64,000 nt of DNA from Plectrocnemia conspersa (GCA_009617715.1 VTFK01000276.1:620001-684000); one strand, 5' to 3'; positions 21,986 through 33,552 are shown, counted from the stretch's first letter. Notes: a model not told the origin generated them from the sequence alone. Program-made: numbers and translations.

Positions 21986-23364
21986 CGACAACTCCTTCGG
22001 GAAGCGTCCAGCAAAATTTGTTTGACATTGTCTGTAAATAATAGAGAAAATAATATTAATATAAATAATATATCAAAACAATTGAATCGCCAGCGAAATA
22101 TTTATTTAAAACAATGAAATTATCAGATAAAGGATGATGTACGAATGTTGATAATTTTTAAAACACATAGGATAAGTATAGAATAATTATATCATAAGCT
22201 AAAATCTTCAATTTGGGTTGAGAATGCAATTAAACAATTTAGGTTTACTTAAATTCATGAAAAAGCATTAATAATAAGAATATTTTAGATTTTAAAGAAA
22301 AATAATGTTACATACTTATTGTAAGTTAATAAATTAATGTCAATTAAAAAATAATTTATAAAAATAAAAATAGTAAAAAAAATATTTTAATATATTAGGT
22401 ACTTCATTATTTTGGCTAATTAATAAGCAAAGTATTTTTTTTAAGTCTTCCGTTGTAACCTGAAAGGCGTAATATTTACCCCATTGTAACGCCCAATGTG
22501 TTACAATGGGGTAAATCTGTACCAACTGAGTAAGTCAGTCAGACATAATGAATACCTAAATGTAAGTATTAACCATCAGACTGAAAGTCTAAGAATCGGT
22601 GACATCTATATTATTATTTGAAATATAATTTATAATCAATAGATGTCACTGCAGCTGTGGCTGTTTTTTTTTATAAATAAAAATTCGAGTGTCCCTGTAG
22701 GGTCTCGAACTCGCAACCCCAGAGTAACTAGTCTGAGATGTTACGGACTGCACTATGTCCTTTAATTGGTTGCAAAAACTCATAGCATTTTTTTAGGGCT
22801 GCATCGAGACTCGCGTGCCAGGAGTTAGACACTCCATGTTATAACCTATCGTAAAAACTCATTTAAACGTCAAATTACATATAAAATATTAAAATAAATA
22901 TGTCATTTTAAAGAGACGATATAACAACGAAATAAGAAAGAACTTATGGACGATTTTGAATCAGTAAGCATGTTTGAGTAAATAACAATATTCGTATATC
23001 ATCCTTCATCAAGATTGCTTTATACTATAATCGCATTTTGCAAAAATAAGTACAAAATTGCTGAAGTCTGAATACCTATAAAAAAAATATATGTATATAA
23101 AACTTGAAATACTAACGAATCAGTGAGCATTTTCAAATTTAAATGTTTACTGTCTGCGCCAATCATCGTTAAATACTTTTGCATTATTTTGGTCATATCG
23201 ATTTGAGCCATTAGTTTCTGTCTGGAAGGCAGCATCGCAAGGGAAGGAATCAACGACATCAAAAACATAGCGCTCGAGTTGCGGACGTTCGACGGGTGTT
23301 CTTGTTTCTTTGCCGTGGGCTTTGAAGTTTTCATTTTAGAATGTTTACTGTTTGGTTTGTACAT
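21978..23364 (-). CDS. Short BESS-motif protein ORF, or 5' exon of the ZAD gene
   Basis: The exon 23113-23388 follows an acceptor (TTTCAG) and has two in-frame stops just before ATG 23362-23364. It encodes 84 residues: a Lys/Ser-rich start, then a BESS-like motif around MFLMSLIPSLAMLPSRQKL followed by QIDMTKIMQKYL. BESS motifs mediate protein-protein contacts in MADF/BESS factors; no MADF domain is visible here. The exon ends TTA|GTATTT in phase 0. Spliced to the acceptor at 22032-22034 it would continue T-MSNKFCWTLPEGVVDE-stop, giving 101 aa. That stop overlaps the ATG of the ZAD ORF in ATGAATAA (21978-21985). I see no donor that would fuse the two ORFs in frame, but an unseen micro-exon could. 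GC content and codon use resemble the neighbouring real exons. Confidence 0.5.
22472..22514. repeat. Perfect hairpin, 17-bp arms
   Basis: ATTTACCCCATTGTAAC and its exact complement GTTACAATGGGGTAAAT flank a 9-nt loop. It sits between the BESS exon and the ZAD exon. A shorter related ATTGTAACACTATAA dyad occurs at 4114-4163. Confidence 0.6.
22685..22790 (-). mobile_element. tRNA-derived SINE head, copy 1
   Basis: Minus strand: A-box-like TAGTGCAGTCCG, then CTCAGACTAGTTACTC and B-box-like GAGTTCGAGACCC, followed by GGACACTCGAATTTT. It aligns with 29103-29195. No tRNA cloverleaf or anticodon function is preserved. Confidence 0.6.
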
Positions 23365-23388
23365 CGTAAACTTTGAAATTTATTAAAC

Positions 23389-24154
23389 CTGAAATATAAA
23401 AACATACATTAATGACATAATTCATATAATTTTCATTACCTGTTTCGACTTATAAATAAATATGTTGGACTGCATGTATAAATTGTAGATTTTATAAGTG
23501 TTTTAAAATTCCATAATAAAAGATGGTGTTCAACAATGTTTCACATAAATAAGATAACTTAATATTGCATAAAGCATTTAAGATGTATATAAGCATTAGA
23601 TAAGTCATTAAACGTTTCGAGGAATGAGACAAAATAATTGTAAGCATGGTGTGATTTCAATTGAATACACGACGAGAATAAAGTTGTAAGTCTGAATTGC
23701 GATTTTGATTGAATATTGTTATATGAATTTCAACCAACTTCTTCAAAATATAAAAAAAAAAGAGTTTGTAAAATATCTACCGTCAAATGAAAAATTATTT
23801 AATATTAAAAAATGTAGTTTTTAATTTTTATTCCTTATTTTCTAAAAATTTTATTTTATTTTTAAATATTTTTTATCAATTTTTTACACAACAATTATAT
23901 TTAATTTAGTAAATATAATAGTGGTAACAGACGATTTCGGGGAGAACCGCAAAATAATAAAAGCCTTTCAGAAAGGACGTCTGCCAATTAATTAATGTTC
24001 TATGTTTGTTTCTTTCTTTGTCTTCATCAAACAAAAATGTCCAAGATGATCTTTTTTTATTGTCCTTTTTTGATATTTTAAAAATCTGGTTACCTTATAT
24101 AAGTATTGTTCAATTTAGAAAAATCATCCAGTGCTATTTACACATTCGACACTC
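23389..24154. other. AT-rich gap between the BESS exon and the Harbinger-like MITE
   Basis: I searched the minus strand for linking exons to the orphan exon at 24519 and found none. Confidence 0.5.
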
Positions 24155-24351
24155 TTAGGCTGGTTTCACACGTGCCGGATGGATTCGCCCGGCACCGGGG
24201 TGGTGTTGTATGGACTAATACTGACCATTTCAGACGTGCCGGACGAATCCATCCGGCGCCAGCCCGACGCAGCCCATACAACATCACCCCCACTACAAGA
24301 CGCCGGCCCGGTGCCGGGTGAATCCATCCGGCACGTGTGAAACTGGCCTTA
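24155..24351. mobile_element. PIF/Harbinger-like MITE, TTA target duplication
   Basis: Element 24158-24348 (191 bp), TTA on both sides. Inverted repeats of about 29 bp begin GGCTGGTTTCACACGTGCC and GGCCAGTTTCACACGTGCC. The GC-rich interior makes three overlapping spurious ORFs. Confidence 0.7.
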
Positions 24352-24518
24352 GTCATGATATTATAAATAATAGTAAGAAGAGGAATACTAGACATTTTTT
24401 AAAAAAGCTGATGTGAATGAAAATATGTTCCATAGCTCTAAACGTCAAACGCGATATATTATTCGCGCATGGAAAGAATTAGAAGGGAGATAGCAAGAAC
24501 TGTCTAACCCATACTTAC

Positions 24519-24598
24519 GTGATGAAGCGCATATGGGCCGAGAGGAGCACCGAAAGAATCGCACAGAGCGGCTACCACTGGCACTTTATTATAAGGTC
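24519..24598 (-). other. Orphan coding-like exon (80 nt)
   Basis: The minus strand has an acceptor (TTTTTATTGTATTAG), then 80 nt with only one open frame, then an excellent donor, CAC|GTAAGT. The frame reads PYNKVPVVAALCDSFGAP followed by LGPYALHH, and is GC-rich against an AT-rich background. I do not recognise it. Joined directly to the BESS exon at 23388 it would meet TAA at once, so it is either the 3' part of an unseen gene, a 5' leader exon of the BESS/ZAD locus, or an exon that skips to an unidentified acceptor. No further exons are visible up to the mariner remnant at 25.2 kb. Confidence 0.45.
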
Positions 24599-25129
24599 CT
24601 AATACAATAAAAACAGTTAATAAAAAATATGAGCAGTCAATATAGAAAAATATATAAAACCTAATAAGTATATTTTTTCAATAACGTTTTTGACAAAACA
24701 TATGATTGGTTGTAAGCTATTATTAAATACTGACAAAAAGAAGGTTCGCTAATTCTCGACAACAGACTGTCAATTGACTGTGGCCATAACACACATGTTT
24801 GCGACCATATTAAAAATGATGAATACCATAAACATACTAGCAAGAATTAAATATAAAAAGTAAATATGCTATTAATAATTATTTCTAATATTTTCTCAGA
24901 ACAAAAACCATCACAAGCACTATGTTTATTTTTCCAAATCAAAATTCACCCCACCTCCCACCATAAAATAGATTGTAAAAAAATGTAATCAATATAAATT
25001 AATTTATTCATCTAATATGATTATTAAATAAAATATTTATTGTTTTTGACTTCAGTGTGTTTTAAAAGTAAAGGATGATCCATTTTTAACCCCTCAAATT
25101 TAAGGATATTAACGGATTTTTTTTAATAA

Positions 25130-25558
25130 TCGAACATTTGATGTATTTCGTTCATTCATTTACAAAAAAATCCAACGACGTTTAATCGCATGATTTTGGT
25201 GACCAGTTCACTTCACCAAAACGTGAAATAATGCGACTTGGGAATTTTTCACACAAAACAAACGTTGTACCCAATATATGACAAGTTGCACCATCTTGAT
25301 GGAACCACATCAAATTCTTCTATTCAGTGTCAAATAAAATCGGTTATCATGCGCATAAAGCGCTCACCATTGATTGTTACAGTCTGATCTTCATCGTTTA
25401 CAAAATAGTACGGTCCAATAACGCCGCCTGCCCACAATGCGTACCAAACAGTCACCTTCTGGGCATGTAATGGACTCTCGTGAATCACTCGAGGATATTC
25501 ATTGCAACATATAAAGCAATTACGCTTATTAACATACTCAGAGAGCAGAGACATCATT
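25130..25558 (-). mobile_element. Mariner-like transposase remnant, C-terminal half
   Basis: Minus strand: YPRVIHESPLHAQKV, TVWYALWAGGVIGPYYFVND and, after a frameshift, WFHQDGATCH, where the D is the second catalytic Asp of mariner-type transposases, then VNWSPKSCD. Frameshifted and dead. Confidence 0.65.
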
Positions 25559-25670
25559 TGAGAGGGTGAAAGGGGGCAGATGAAGGCATTTCCCTCTCGT
25601 TGAATTTAGCAATAAAAGTGCTTGTCGTTTAATTAAATACTATATTATTAAATTACGTATTTTATTATAT

Positions 25671-25890
25671 GGCGACGGATGGTAACGGGTGAAAATTCAA
25701 CACAGATTGAGCAGCAACAGTAGTATTTTATTAAAAAGTATATGGTTTACATAGTTATTGCAATATATAGATGCATGAGGCAGCACCGGCCGTTGTGAGT
25801 CCGCCAAAGTTCACTAATAGAATCTGCCACGTTACGTCAGAGTGCCACCAAATTTTGACCATAATTAAACCTAAATAAATACATATTTAA
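25671..25890. repeat. Second copy of the GATGGTGACGGG interspersed repeat
   Basis: GATGGTAACGGGTGAAAATT, ACACAGATTGAGCA, GTAGTATTTTATT and GCCACCAAATTTTGACCATA align in order with 49497-49660. The middle differs. Confidence 0.5.
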
Positions 25891-26585
25891 ATGCCCTCCA
25901 CAATTATAAAAAAAGTAACTTTTTTTATTTAAGTGTTGCTTTTGATATCATAACATTTTTTTCCTCTGGAAAAATCTGAAATGACGTCACTGTAAAAAAG
26001 AGATAAAATGTTATGGAAGGACAGAAACTAAAATTTATAGATAAATCCCAAAAGTACACAAAAGTGCAAAACCGCGTGTCATGCGTTTATCAGTCTCAAA
26101 AAAAAATATCCCCGATGCGACATTGGATTGGTCAGAATATGACCCTGAATATGACAGGAAGCTTAAACAATTTTAAAGGTGTGCCAGTTCATTAATGATG
26201 ATTCGTTTCAGGCAATATCAGAGGAGACAAATCGATATCAGGAGAAAAATCACCGTTAATACGTAACTACGATTCACTCATGAAAATGGATAAATGTTAT
26301 AGTCACGGAATTAAAAAAAAATTGCTAGCTTTACTATTAATTATGGCAATATTTGAAAAAATACTAATCCTAGAATGAAAACTACGTATTTTAGAAAAAT
26401 AGTGAATCCATACCACACAAACATAAATATTAAATTTAAAATTTCATTCATATAAAAGTATCCCAATAAGAGCGCCTTTTTTAAATTTTGCATCATTTTA
26501 TTCTAAAGTAGCCTATTCAAAAAAATAAATATATTTTTCATTTGTCAGCCTTACGATTAGTAAATATTAAACGTTTTAATTACAA

Positions 26586-26915
26586 CGCGTTGTTATTGTT
26601 AAAAACCATTACAAAAATGTAGAAATTTTTATTGAAACATTTCGTAAACTTCATGGAACTTTCGTGCGAAATAATGTTCCAATTAGAAGATTTATTAAAA
26701 ATGTTGAGGAAACTGAGGACAATTATCATCCGTGTGTCATGATAGCAGGCGTTCTCTCGAAAACATAGCCGCAGTGAGAGAAAGTGATACTGAAAACCCA
26801 AGGACATCAATTCGTCATCGTTCTTAAGAGCTGGACATTTCATGAAGCACCTTACAGCGAATTTTCGTGAAAGATCTGAAGCTGCATGCCTACAAGATCC
26901 AATTGACTTTTCAAT
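26586..26915 (+). mobile_element. Mariner-like transposase remnant, N-terminal half
   Basis: Plus strand: QRVVIVKNHYKNVEIFIETF, VPIRRFIKNVEETED, then, frameshifted, ENIAAVRESDTENPRTSIRH-like text and YKIQLT-like text near 26893. This is the paired HTH region of the same transposase type as 25130-25558 but on the opposite strand, so the pieces are from two copies or an inversion. Confidence 0.55.
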
Positions 26916-27119
26916 TGTATTTCTAATGGAGGTGAGTGTACGTTTTTCATTGTATTTGTTAGTAATTGAAAGAAATCTGATTGTCTATTACATTGTGCAA
27001 ATATCAAGTTGCAAAATGATTTAATTATTACGAATATATTATATATACGCTTCTAAATAATCTTTAAAATAATATGCGCAAAGCAGGTGCACAGTAGCAA
27101 GGCTCGCATTTTTTGTCAA

Positions 27120-27250
27120 AATTTTAATATGTTTGTGGTCAGAATTTATACTGCATGGTTCAGAATACATCGGTCAGAATAAATATTAGATGGTCAGAAT
27201 TTATATTTTTGGTCAGAATTTATATTAAATGGTTAGAATTTAAATTGGAT
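27120..27250 (+). repeat. Irregular tandem repeat of GGTCAGAATTTATATT
   Basis: About five to six copies with the core GGTCAGAAT at roughly 20-35 bp spacing. Confidence 0.65.
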
Positions 27251-27655
27251 TAAATTGGCAGTAAAAAAATAGTTTTATACAGGAATTGTAAATTTACAAT
27301 CTTAACCTCAATATACCAATAAAACATACGTGTTTACTAGATCGTCGTCTCAACACAAACTGATTGTGGAAATACACGTCGTATAATTTTAATTACTTTT
27401 CGATCCATCTATATATTCCAGTCCACCTTTCCGAGTTATTATTTATGGAAAAAAATATACTTATTATTAAGCAAAAGAAAATTATCTTTAAATACTACAA
27501 TAAAAAGAAAAAATATATTTATTTTTAATGTATGTACATGATTCTACATTATTAGTATCGTTCTCACATCGGTATAAGCAAATTCGCTGAAAACTGTGTA
27601 TGTGTGCATGCATGCGTACACGTACTCATATTTCCAACACAGACTATACGTAATA

Positions 27656-29095
27656 ATTTAAATCGACGCCCATTTTTTCTTAATTTTTTAAATTTATTAT
27701 TTAAAAATACTCAATTAGAAAATAAAATGTTACAATAAACAATATATAATTGCAATTATACTATAAATAATTTTAAATCATTAAATACGTATTCAATTGA
27801 TGGATTAGTCGTCTGAAATAATACTATATCTCACGCTGTAGATGCCGTGGACTGTAGATAATACATTTTTAAATACTATCGAATAAATTAATATTATATT
27901 TATTTCGATACCAACTAGCACGATAGATGAATAATATAAGTTAAGAATAACTCATACCTAATGCTTTAAAACGACGCCCATTTTATATTTTTTAAATTTA
28001 TTACTTAAAAATTAGCTTATATAGTGATACAATAAACATTATTTAATTGAAATTAAATTATAAATAATTTAAAATTATTAAATACGTATTCAATTGCTGG
28101 ATTAGTCGTCTGAAAAAATATAATATTTCACGCTGTTGATGACGTGGACTGTAGATAATACATTTTTAAATACTATCGAATAAATTAATATTTATTTATT
28201 AAATCATCCAACTGAACCTTTCGATACCAACTGTCACGATATATATGAATCATATAAGTTTCTTACTATTAACCTGAAAGGTCTGGGTTCGAATCCCATA
28301 TGGACCTAATTATTTTTTTTTAATTTCTATCGTGGCTTGGGAAATCGGATTTAGTGATTATTATATAATTATTATTTAAATTAATAATAAACGGTTAGGG
28401 CATTTCTCATTATTTTATTTCTAATAGTTGCACAATGAGATACTAGGTGGAGCTAGTGTTTTCGCTCGCAAATGACGTTTTCGCAAGCAGGATTAAACTT
28501 TAAATTGGGTATATATAGAACTTCTAGTTTGAAGATCTTATTGGGCGTCGTCGGTGTTATGTGAATTTCCAATTCATATACAGTGTTATGTTCTGTCATA
28601 TAATGGCTGAATGTACAAGTGGGTCCTTTTCGAAGGTAAACTCACGACTTATGTATGCTTCAAGCACCCAGTGAATCTACCTTATAAACCCTCTTCCTTA
28701 TAAACCCTCTACCTTATAAACCCTCTTTAGTACCTAATGCTTTAAAACGACGCCCATTTTTTATTTATTTTTAAAATTTATTATTTAAAAATAGGCAATT
28801 AATAAATATAGTGATACAATAAACATTATCTAATTGCAATTATATTATAAATAATTTAAAATAATTAAACACGTATTTAATTGCTGGATTAGTCGTTTGA
28901 AATAATATTATATTTCACGCTGTTGATGCCGTGTACTGTAGATAATACATTTTAAAATAGGTACTATCGAATTAATTAATAGTATATTTATTAAATCACC
29001 CAACTGAACCTTTCAATACAAACCGGCACGATAGACAAATAATATAAGTTTCTGATTATTGACCTGAAAGGTCTGGGTTCGAATCCCGTAATATT
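27656..29095 (+). repeat. Three diverged repeat units ending in a tRNA 3'-half-like block
   Basis: Units at about 27664-27950, 27968-28310 and 28743-29095 begin with CGACGCCCATTTT and carry GGATTAGTCGTCTGAAA, TTTCACGCTGTTGATG and GTAGATAATACATTTT. Units 2 and 3 end CTGAAAGGTCTGGGTTCGAA plus TCCC, a pol III B-box-like T-arm. The first unit lacks this block. Spacing is about 300 bp between units 1 and 2, and 430 bp of other sequence separates 2 and 3. Confidence 0.65.
28681..28729 (+). repeat. 16-bp triplicate CCTTATAAACCCTCTT
   Basis: Three contiguous copies differing by one base. A TATA-like GGGTATATATAGAAC lies at about 28507. No ORF between. Confidence 0.75.
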
Positions 29096-29102
29096 TTTTT
29101 CA

Positions 29103-29215
29103 TACAACGGTAGAATAGTGTAGTCCGTAATGTCTCAGACTAGTAACTCTTAAGTTGCGGTCTCGAGCTCCGGCAGCGGCACTCGAATTTTATTTGTATA
29201 TAGTTATTGAGCATA
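29103..29215 (+). mobile_element. tRNA-derived SINE head, copy 2
   Basis: TAGTGTAGTCCGTAATGTCT, CAGACTAGTAACTC, a decayed B box (GTCTCGAGCTCC) and GGCACTCGAATTTTATTTG, colinear with the copy at 22685-22790. Confidence 0.55.
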
Positions 29216-29240
29216 GGTAAACGCGTATTTTTTATTTTTA

Positions 29241-29469
29241 GGTTATTGTTCGTATACAAGATAAAGAGGAACGTCCCGAGTAAACTTCCCTGTGGAACTC
29301 CAGCTGGAATCCTACTTCAGACCGAGTGTTCATTATTTAGTGAAACAACATAGCTTCTAATTTTCAGGTATGATTGGATTAAGCGTAGCAGATAATCAGA
29401 GGCTCTGTTTTTGTATAAACTATTATTCAAACCGTTATGCCATACCGTGTCGAAAGCTCTTTTAAAACC
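29241..29469 (-). mobile_element. Jockey-type reverse transcriptase fragment
   Basis: Minus strand: GFKRAFDTVWHNGLNN, YLLRLIQSYLKIRSYV, a TGA stop, then IPAGVPQGSLLGTFLFILY. FDTVWH carries the first catalytic Asp block and GVPQGS the next RT motif. The YxDD block is absent. It lies beside the tRNA-like SINE at 29103. Confidence 0.75.
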
Positions 29470-29910
29470 AAATTTTTAATTAAATATTATATTTTAATTA
29501 TTATTATTAGTTTTTTATATTATTATGTGTTTATCGTGCTATTTTGAAACCGAGTTCTAAAATAAATATAGTATTTCTTGGTTATTAGTTTCTAATTAAA
29601 GAATATAGTTTTCTTAGGATTAATAAATGTTTCCCCAAGCGGGAAATCATACAAAATTCTAGGTTTTACTGTAAATGATGGAATAGAATTTAGTCTTTAT
29701 TATTTTAATTTGTTTCTCAAATTTGCTGTTTATTATACATTTCAATTTAAGCTAATTAGTCAACGTCAAAAAAATATATATTTGCAAACAAAAATTCACT
29801 TAATTAATACAATTTTTAAAAATAAAATATTCTTTATTAATCAAGTATTACAATCTAATATTGTTTCTAATATTTTGAATTACAACTTATCAAAATCAGT
29901 TGAAAACTGA

Positions 29911-30874
29911 TCTATTAAAAAGTCAGTTGTGTTCTGTATATATTGATTACATCATATGGCCGAAATATTAGCTGTCATATAATAAGTCATAACAGTTAAT
30001 AAATCGGCCATAGACAAAATCAATTAAAAATTCCACTGTACTTTTAACAAATATTGCAAGTGAATCAAATATGTAATTAACTATGCTTGCATCAAAATCA
30101 ATATTGAATCAACGTTCAATTTATCATCAAATTTATACTTTAAGTTTAGGAGAAACACCCCTTTAAAGTTTCTACAATTTAAGATGTATCCATTCTTATG
30201 TATTGGGTAGGCGACTTCCAGTATGTCTCTGTCCATCAGATTAACATTTTTTAATTCAACAGGGCAATCCCAAACACTGCTATTCCTAATTTTGGTATAT
30301 AATAATTCCTGTATAATGCAGCAGTTTCCTATATGTTCAATAATTTATTTCATTAAACTTTTATTTTCATTATTTATATAATTTGTAAGCCCGGTTGTTT
30401 ATACTATAAATAGTATTTTCACTGCTACTTTGATATTTTTTAGAAAGCTCTTTAATATATATTTTTGTTGTGATTTATATGTAGTGTAGTTCCTCTTAAT
30501 TCTTAAAGACTTCACCCTGAGTTTTGATTGCATCTTTTAATATCTTTAAATATAAAGGCAATTATGTAGTAATTATCGCTAGCAATTTGCTTACCGTTAT
30601 AATATTATACTAAAGAAAGATATCGCAATAGCATAAATATTAATTCTTATATAATATTTCAACACAAATGGGATATGAAATTCACATGAAATTAAACACG
30701 CATATATTTTTTAAGACATTAAATATTATTCGCAAAATATTTCCACATTATCAAATTACATAATGCGTATACATTTATGTATATACTAATTATATACTCA
30801 AAACACACGAAACACAACACACAGAATATTTAAATACATGAAATACAGGATATAGTAAGATTAAGAACTAACGT
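29911..30874. other. Asparagine synthetase 3' flank
   Basis: AT-rich with no gene. I found no canonical AATAAA on the minus strand in the first 150 nt after the stop at 30875, so the 3' end is undefined. Confidence 0.5.
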
Positions 30875-33552
30875 TCATTCCTTTTTCTTCTCGGCATAAT
30901 GCTTGATGTATCTGGCCGACGGGTCGGTCACATCAGCGTTCCACTTTGGCATCCAAAAGTATGGAATGAAATGCTCAAATGCTGGGAAGTTCTTATCAAA
31001 ACATTTGCTAAAAAAATGTATATATCTTAATATTGATTATAAATGTTTTTATGGAGATGAATGTGTGTATTTCATGATTACGTACCGGAAATAATAGACT
31101 TCTTTAGTCTTAGGGGTGCAATGAGCGTATTTCTTGGCGTTATATTCAAACTCGTCATCGCCCACCTTTTCATTGATCAACTCTTGGATGATAGTAAACA
31201 ATGATCTTGTTTTATCAGCAACTCCATCGCTAAAAATGTTGTATATGTTAAACAATAAATCAAAAAAAGTAGACAATTATAAAACACCCGTGTAACGCTT
31301 GTAGTTAGTCGTGAGTAGATCATAAATATTTAGTGATTTTATAAATTGGAAATGGGTACAATACAAATATGAAGGTTGTATACCTGAACGCTTCCTTCGG
31401 TCTCCACAAAATGCTATCAGGTAACAGATTCTGACCGGCAAAAGAACTCCTTAACAGATGCTTCTCGATACCGTTCTTCGGACGAATCATTTCCTTGTCC
31501 AACGCCAAACAGTATCGAGTAAAATCAATGTCCAAGAAAGGACAGCGCACTTCCAAGCTAAAATATAATTATTGTTTTAATATAATTTGATAAAAGCATG
31601 ATATTATTTTACAAATACCTGAAAGCACTAGTCATCCGATCAGTTCTGAGACCGTCAAACAGATGAATGTCAGACAGTAAGCTGAAAGTAGATGTATATT
31701 AATATATTTATATCATCATATATTTATAAATGTTTATTACCGTTTGCTTTCTTCATGAGCTGCTTCAGTATCGGGAGCATCCCGGAAGTAAATGTATCCC
31801 TGATGCAATTCATCGGCTCCTTCGCCACTGAACAACACCACTGTATCTGTATTTTTTTGGATGTACTTGCACAATAGATACATACCTGAATCGTTAATAT
31901 AATAACATATTAATATTGTTTTGCCGTAAGATAATACAACTTAATTTTTTAAATATAAAATTATGTACTAATTCGAAAATTTTTTTTTTTTAGAAAAACT
32001 ATGTTAATAAGTATAAGAAAATAAAATAGGACCCTATTGTAAATATACTTCAAAATAATGATACAATTTATGGTTATTTTCTCATTATTTTTGTGACAAA
32101 TATGTCTCTTATACGTACCGATGCTAGCCCTGATAGTTGTTATATCGAAACTCTCCAAATGATAGATAACTTTCTCCAAACACTCGGCAATATCTTTCTC
32201 ACCAAACTTCACCTCGTGATGCTCAGATCCGATAAATTTGGCCACTTTCTTAGCGGCGAGCAAATCGGGCGAGCCTTCCATACCGATAGCAAATGTCTAT
32301 GAGAAAATTTGTCAAACATCAACAAACATACTTCAATGTTATTATTAAGTATAAGTTGTTGTGTTTACTTGAATCTTGTATGGCAGTTTGTTCTCCTTGG
32401 CTAACTTGACCACAATGGATGCCACCAGAGACGAATCCAAACCGCCGGACAACAAGCAACCGATGCGTCTATCAGACATGAGACGCTTACGGCAGGCTTC
32501 GGTCAGCAAAGTTACGATGCCATGGTGAGCCCCCGTGATTTCTATAAATCAAATTGGAACTTATTAATAAATACGTGTCCATATGAAGATTGAATAATTA
32601 CAAGCCTACCATGAGTATGAGGCACCAAGTTGAAATACTTAATGTCCTCGTTCATGGAGAAGTGGGGAGTGCGGTTGACTAGAAACACTTTTCCATCCTC
32701 ATTGTAAGAATATTCTTCGTACGTGCCAGGAGGTAGTTGCTCCAGTTGCTTGATCTCGTTGAACATGTTAGCGAAGTTTGTAATAGCTGATAAACGTACG
32801 TAAAGATGAGAATAGGCACACAAACCAATAAATATAGTAATAAAGAGTGAGTCAAATTATTATTGATATAAATTAACAACACATAACGTGGAAAAATCTT
32901 TATGATTTTTCATTTAACTCACCCTCGTGTACTGTACATACCTTTTGCTTCAGAAGCAAGAGCCAGAATGTTATGCTCGTGGCTATAAAAACGGAACATG
33001 GGGCGAACTCCGTAAGGATCCCGAGCAATGAAAATCTTCTTCTTTGCCATATCTATTAGGCAAAAGGCATACACTCCATCTAGGGCTTTGACTGCCTTAT
33101 CAAAACCGAATCTTTCGTATAAATGCAAAATGCATTCTACATCACAACTCGTCTCATATGCGAAAATATGTTCCTCCCTCAACTAAACCAAAGCAAAAGA
33201 TTAAATTAATAGCACAAATAATATAATGCGTTTTACTAATATTACCGTCTTGTAGTTGTACAACTCTCCGTTGCAGATCAATGTGCATTCTGGTTGTTGA
33301 TGCACCTTCATCGGCTGCATGCCGTGCAACCCGTCAACGATAGCCAAACGGTGAAAGCCTAGGCATCCATCCTGTGAATGAGTTGGTACGTTAGATACGC
33401 TTTGTTGTTGAATTCAAATGACGAATTCACACCTTAATCCTATTGTCCAACTCCATACGCCAGGCATCTGGCCCACGATGTTGTATCTTGTTGAACTCCG
33501 TTATAAAGCAGTCCGCACTGGTAACTCCGAAGAGTGCCCATATTCCACACAT
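30875..33552 (-). CDS. AsnS: Asparagine synthetase (glutamine-hydrolysing), 11 coding exons
   Basis: Minus-strand exons: 33433-33552, 33246-33371, 32942-33182, 32610-32786, 32369-32541, 32119-32296, 31741-31885, 31619-31681, 31384-31557, 31086-31229, 30875-31007. All junctions are GT-AG and in phase; total 557 aa, close to the 561 aa of human ASNS. It makes asparagine from aspartate, ATP and glutamine in the cytosol. The glutaminase domain starts MCGIWALFG with the Cys2 nucleophile, HRGPDA (25-30), NGE (74-76) and CDVE (95-98). The synthetase domain has the PP-loop SGGLDSS (253-259), FSGEGADE and the family tail WRPKEAF and YFWMPKW. All catalytic motifs seen are intact. Exon 3 uses the first of two overlapping donors (GTATGT at 32941); the GTGAGT 23 nt downstream would give a stop. 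An acceptor at 33567-33569 implies an upstream 5'UTR exon. Confidence 0.97.

Noticed and set aside
24106..24395. Three overlapping open frames
   Set aside because: They are all inside the GC-rich inverted-repeat MITE 24158-24348.
28260..28303. Possible tRNA gene from GGTTCGAATCCC
   Set aside because: Only the T-arm half is present, with no acceptor pairing or D-arm; it is part of a repeat unit.
32915..32941. Alternative donor GTGAGT after asparagine synthetase exon 3
   Set aside because: Using it shifts the frame and gives a stop in exon 4; the GTATGT donor at 32940-32941 restores the known protein.
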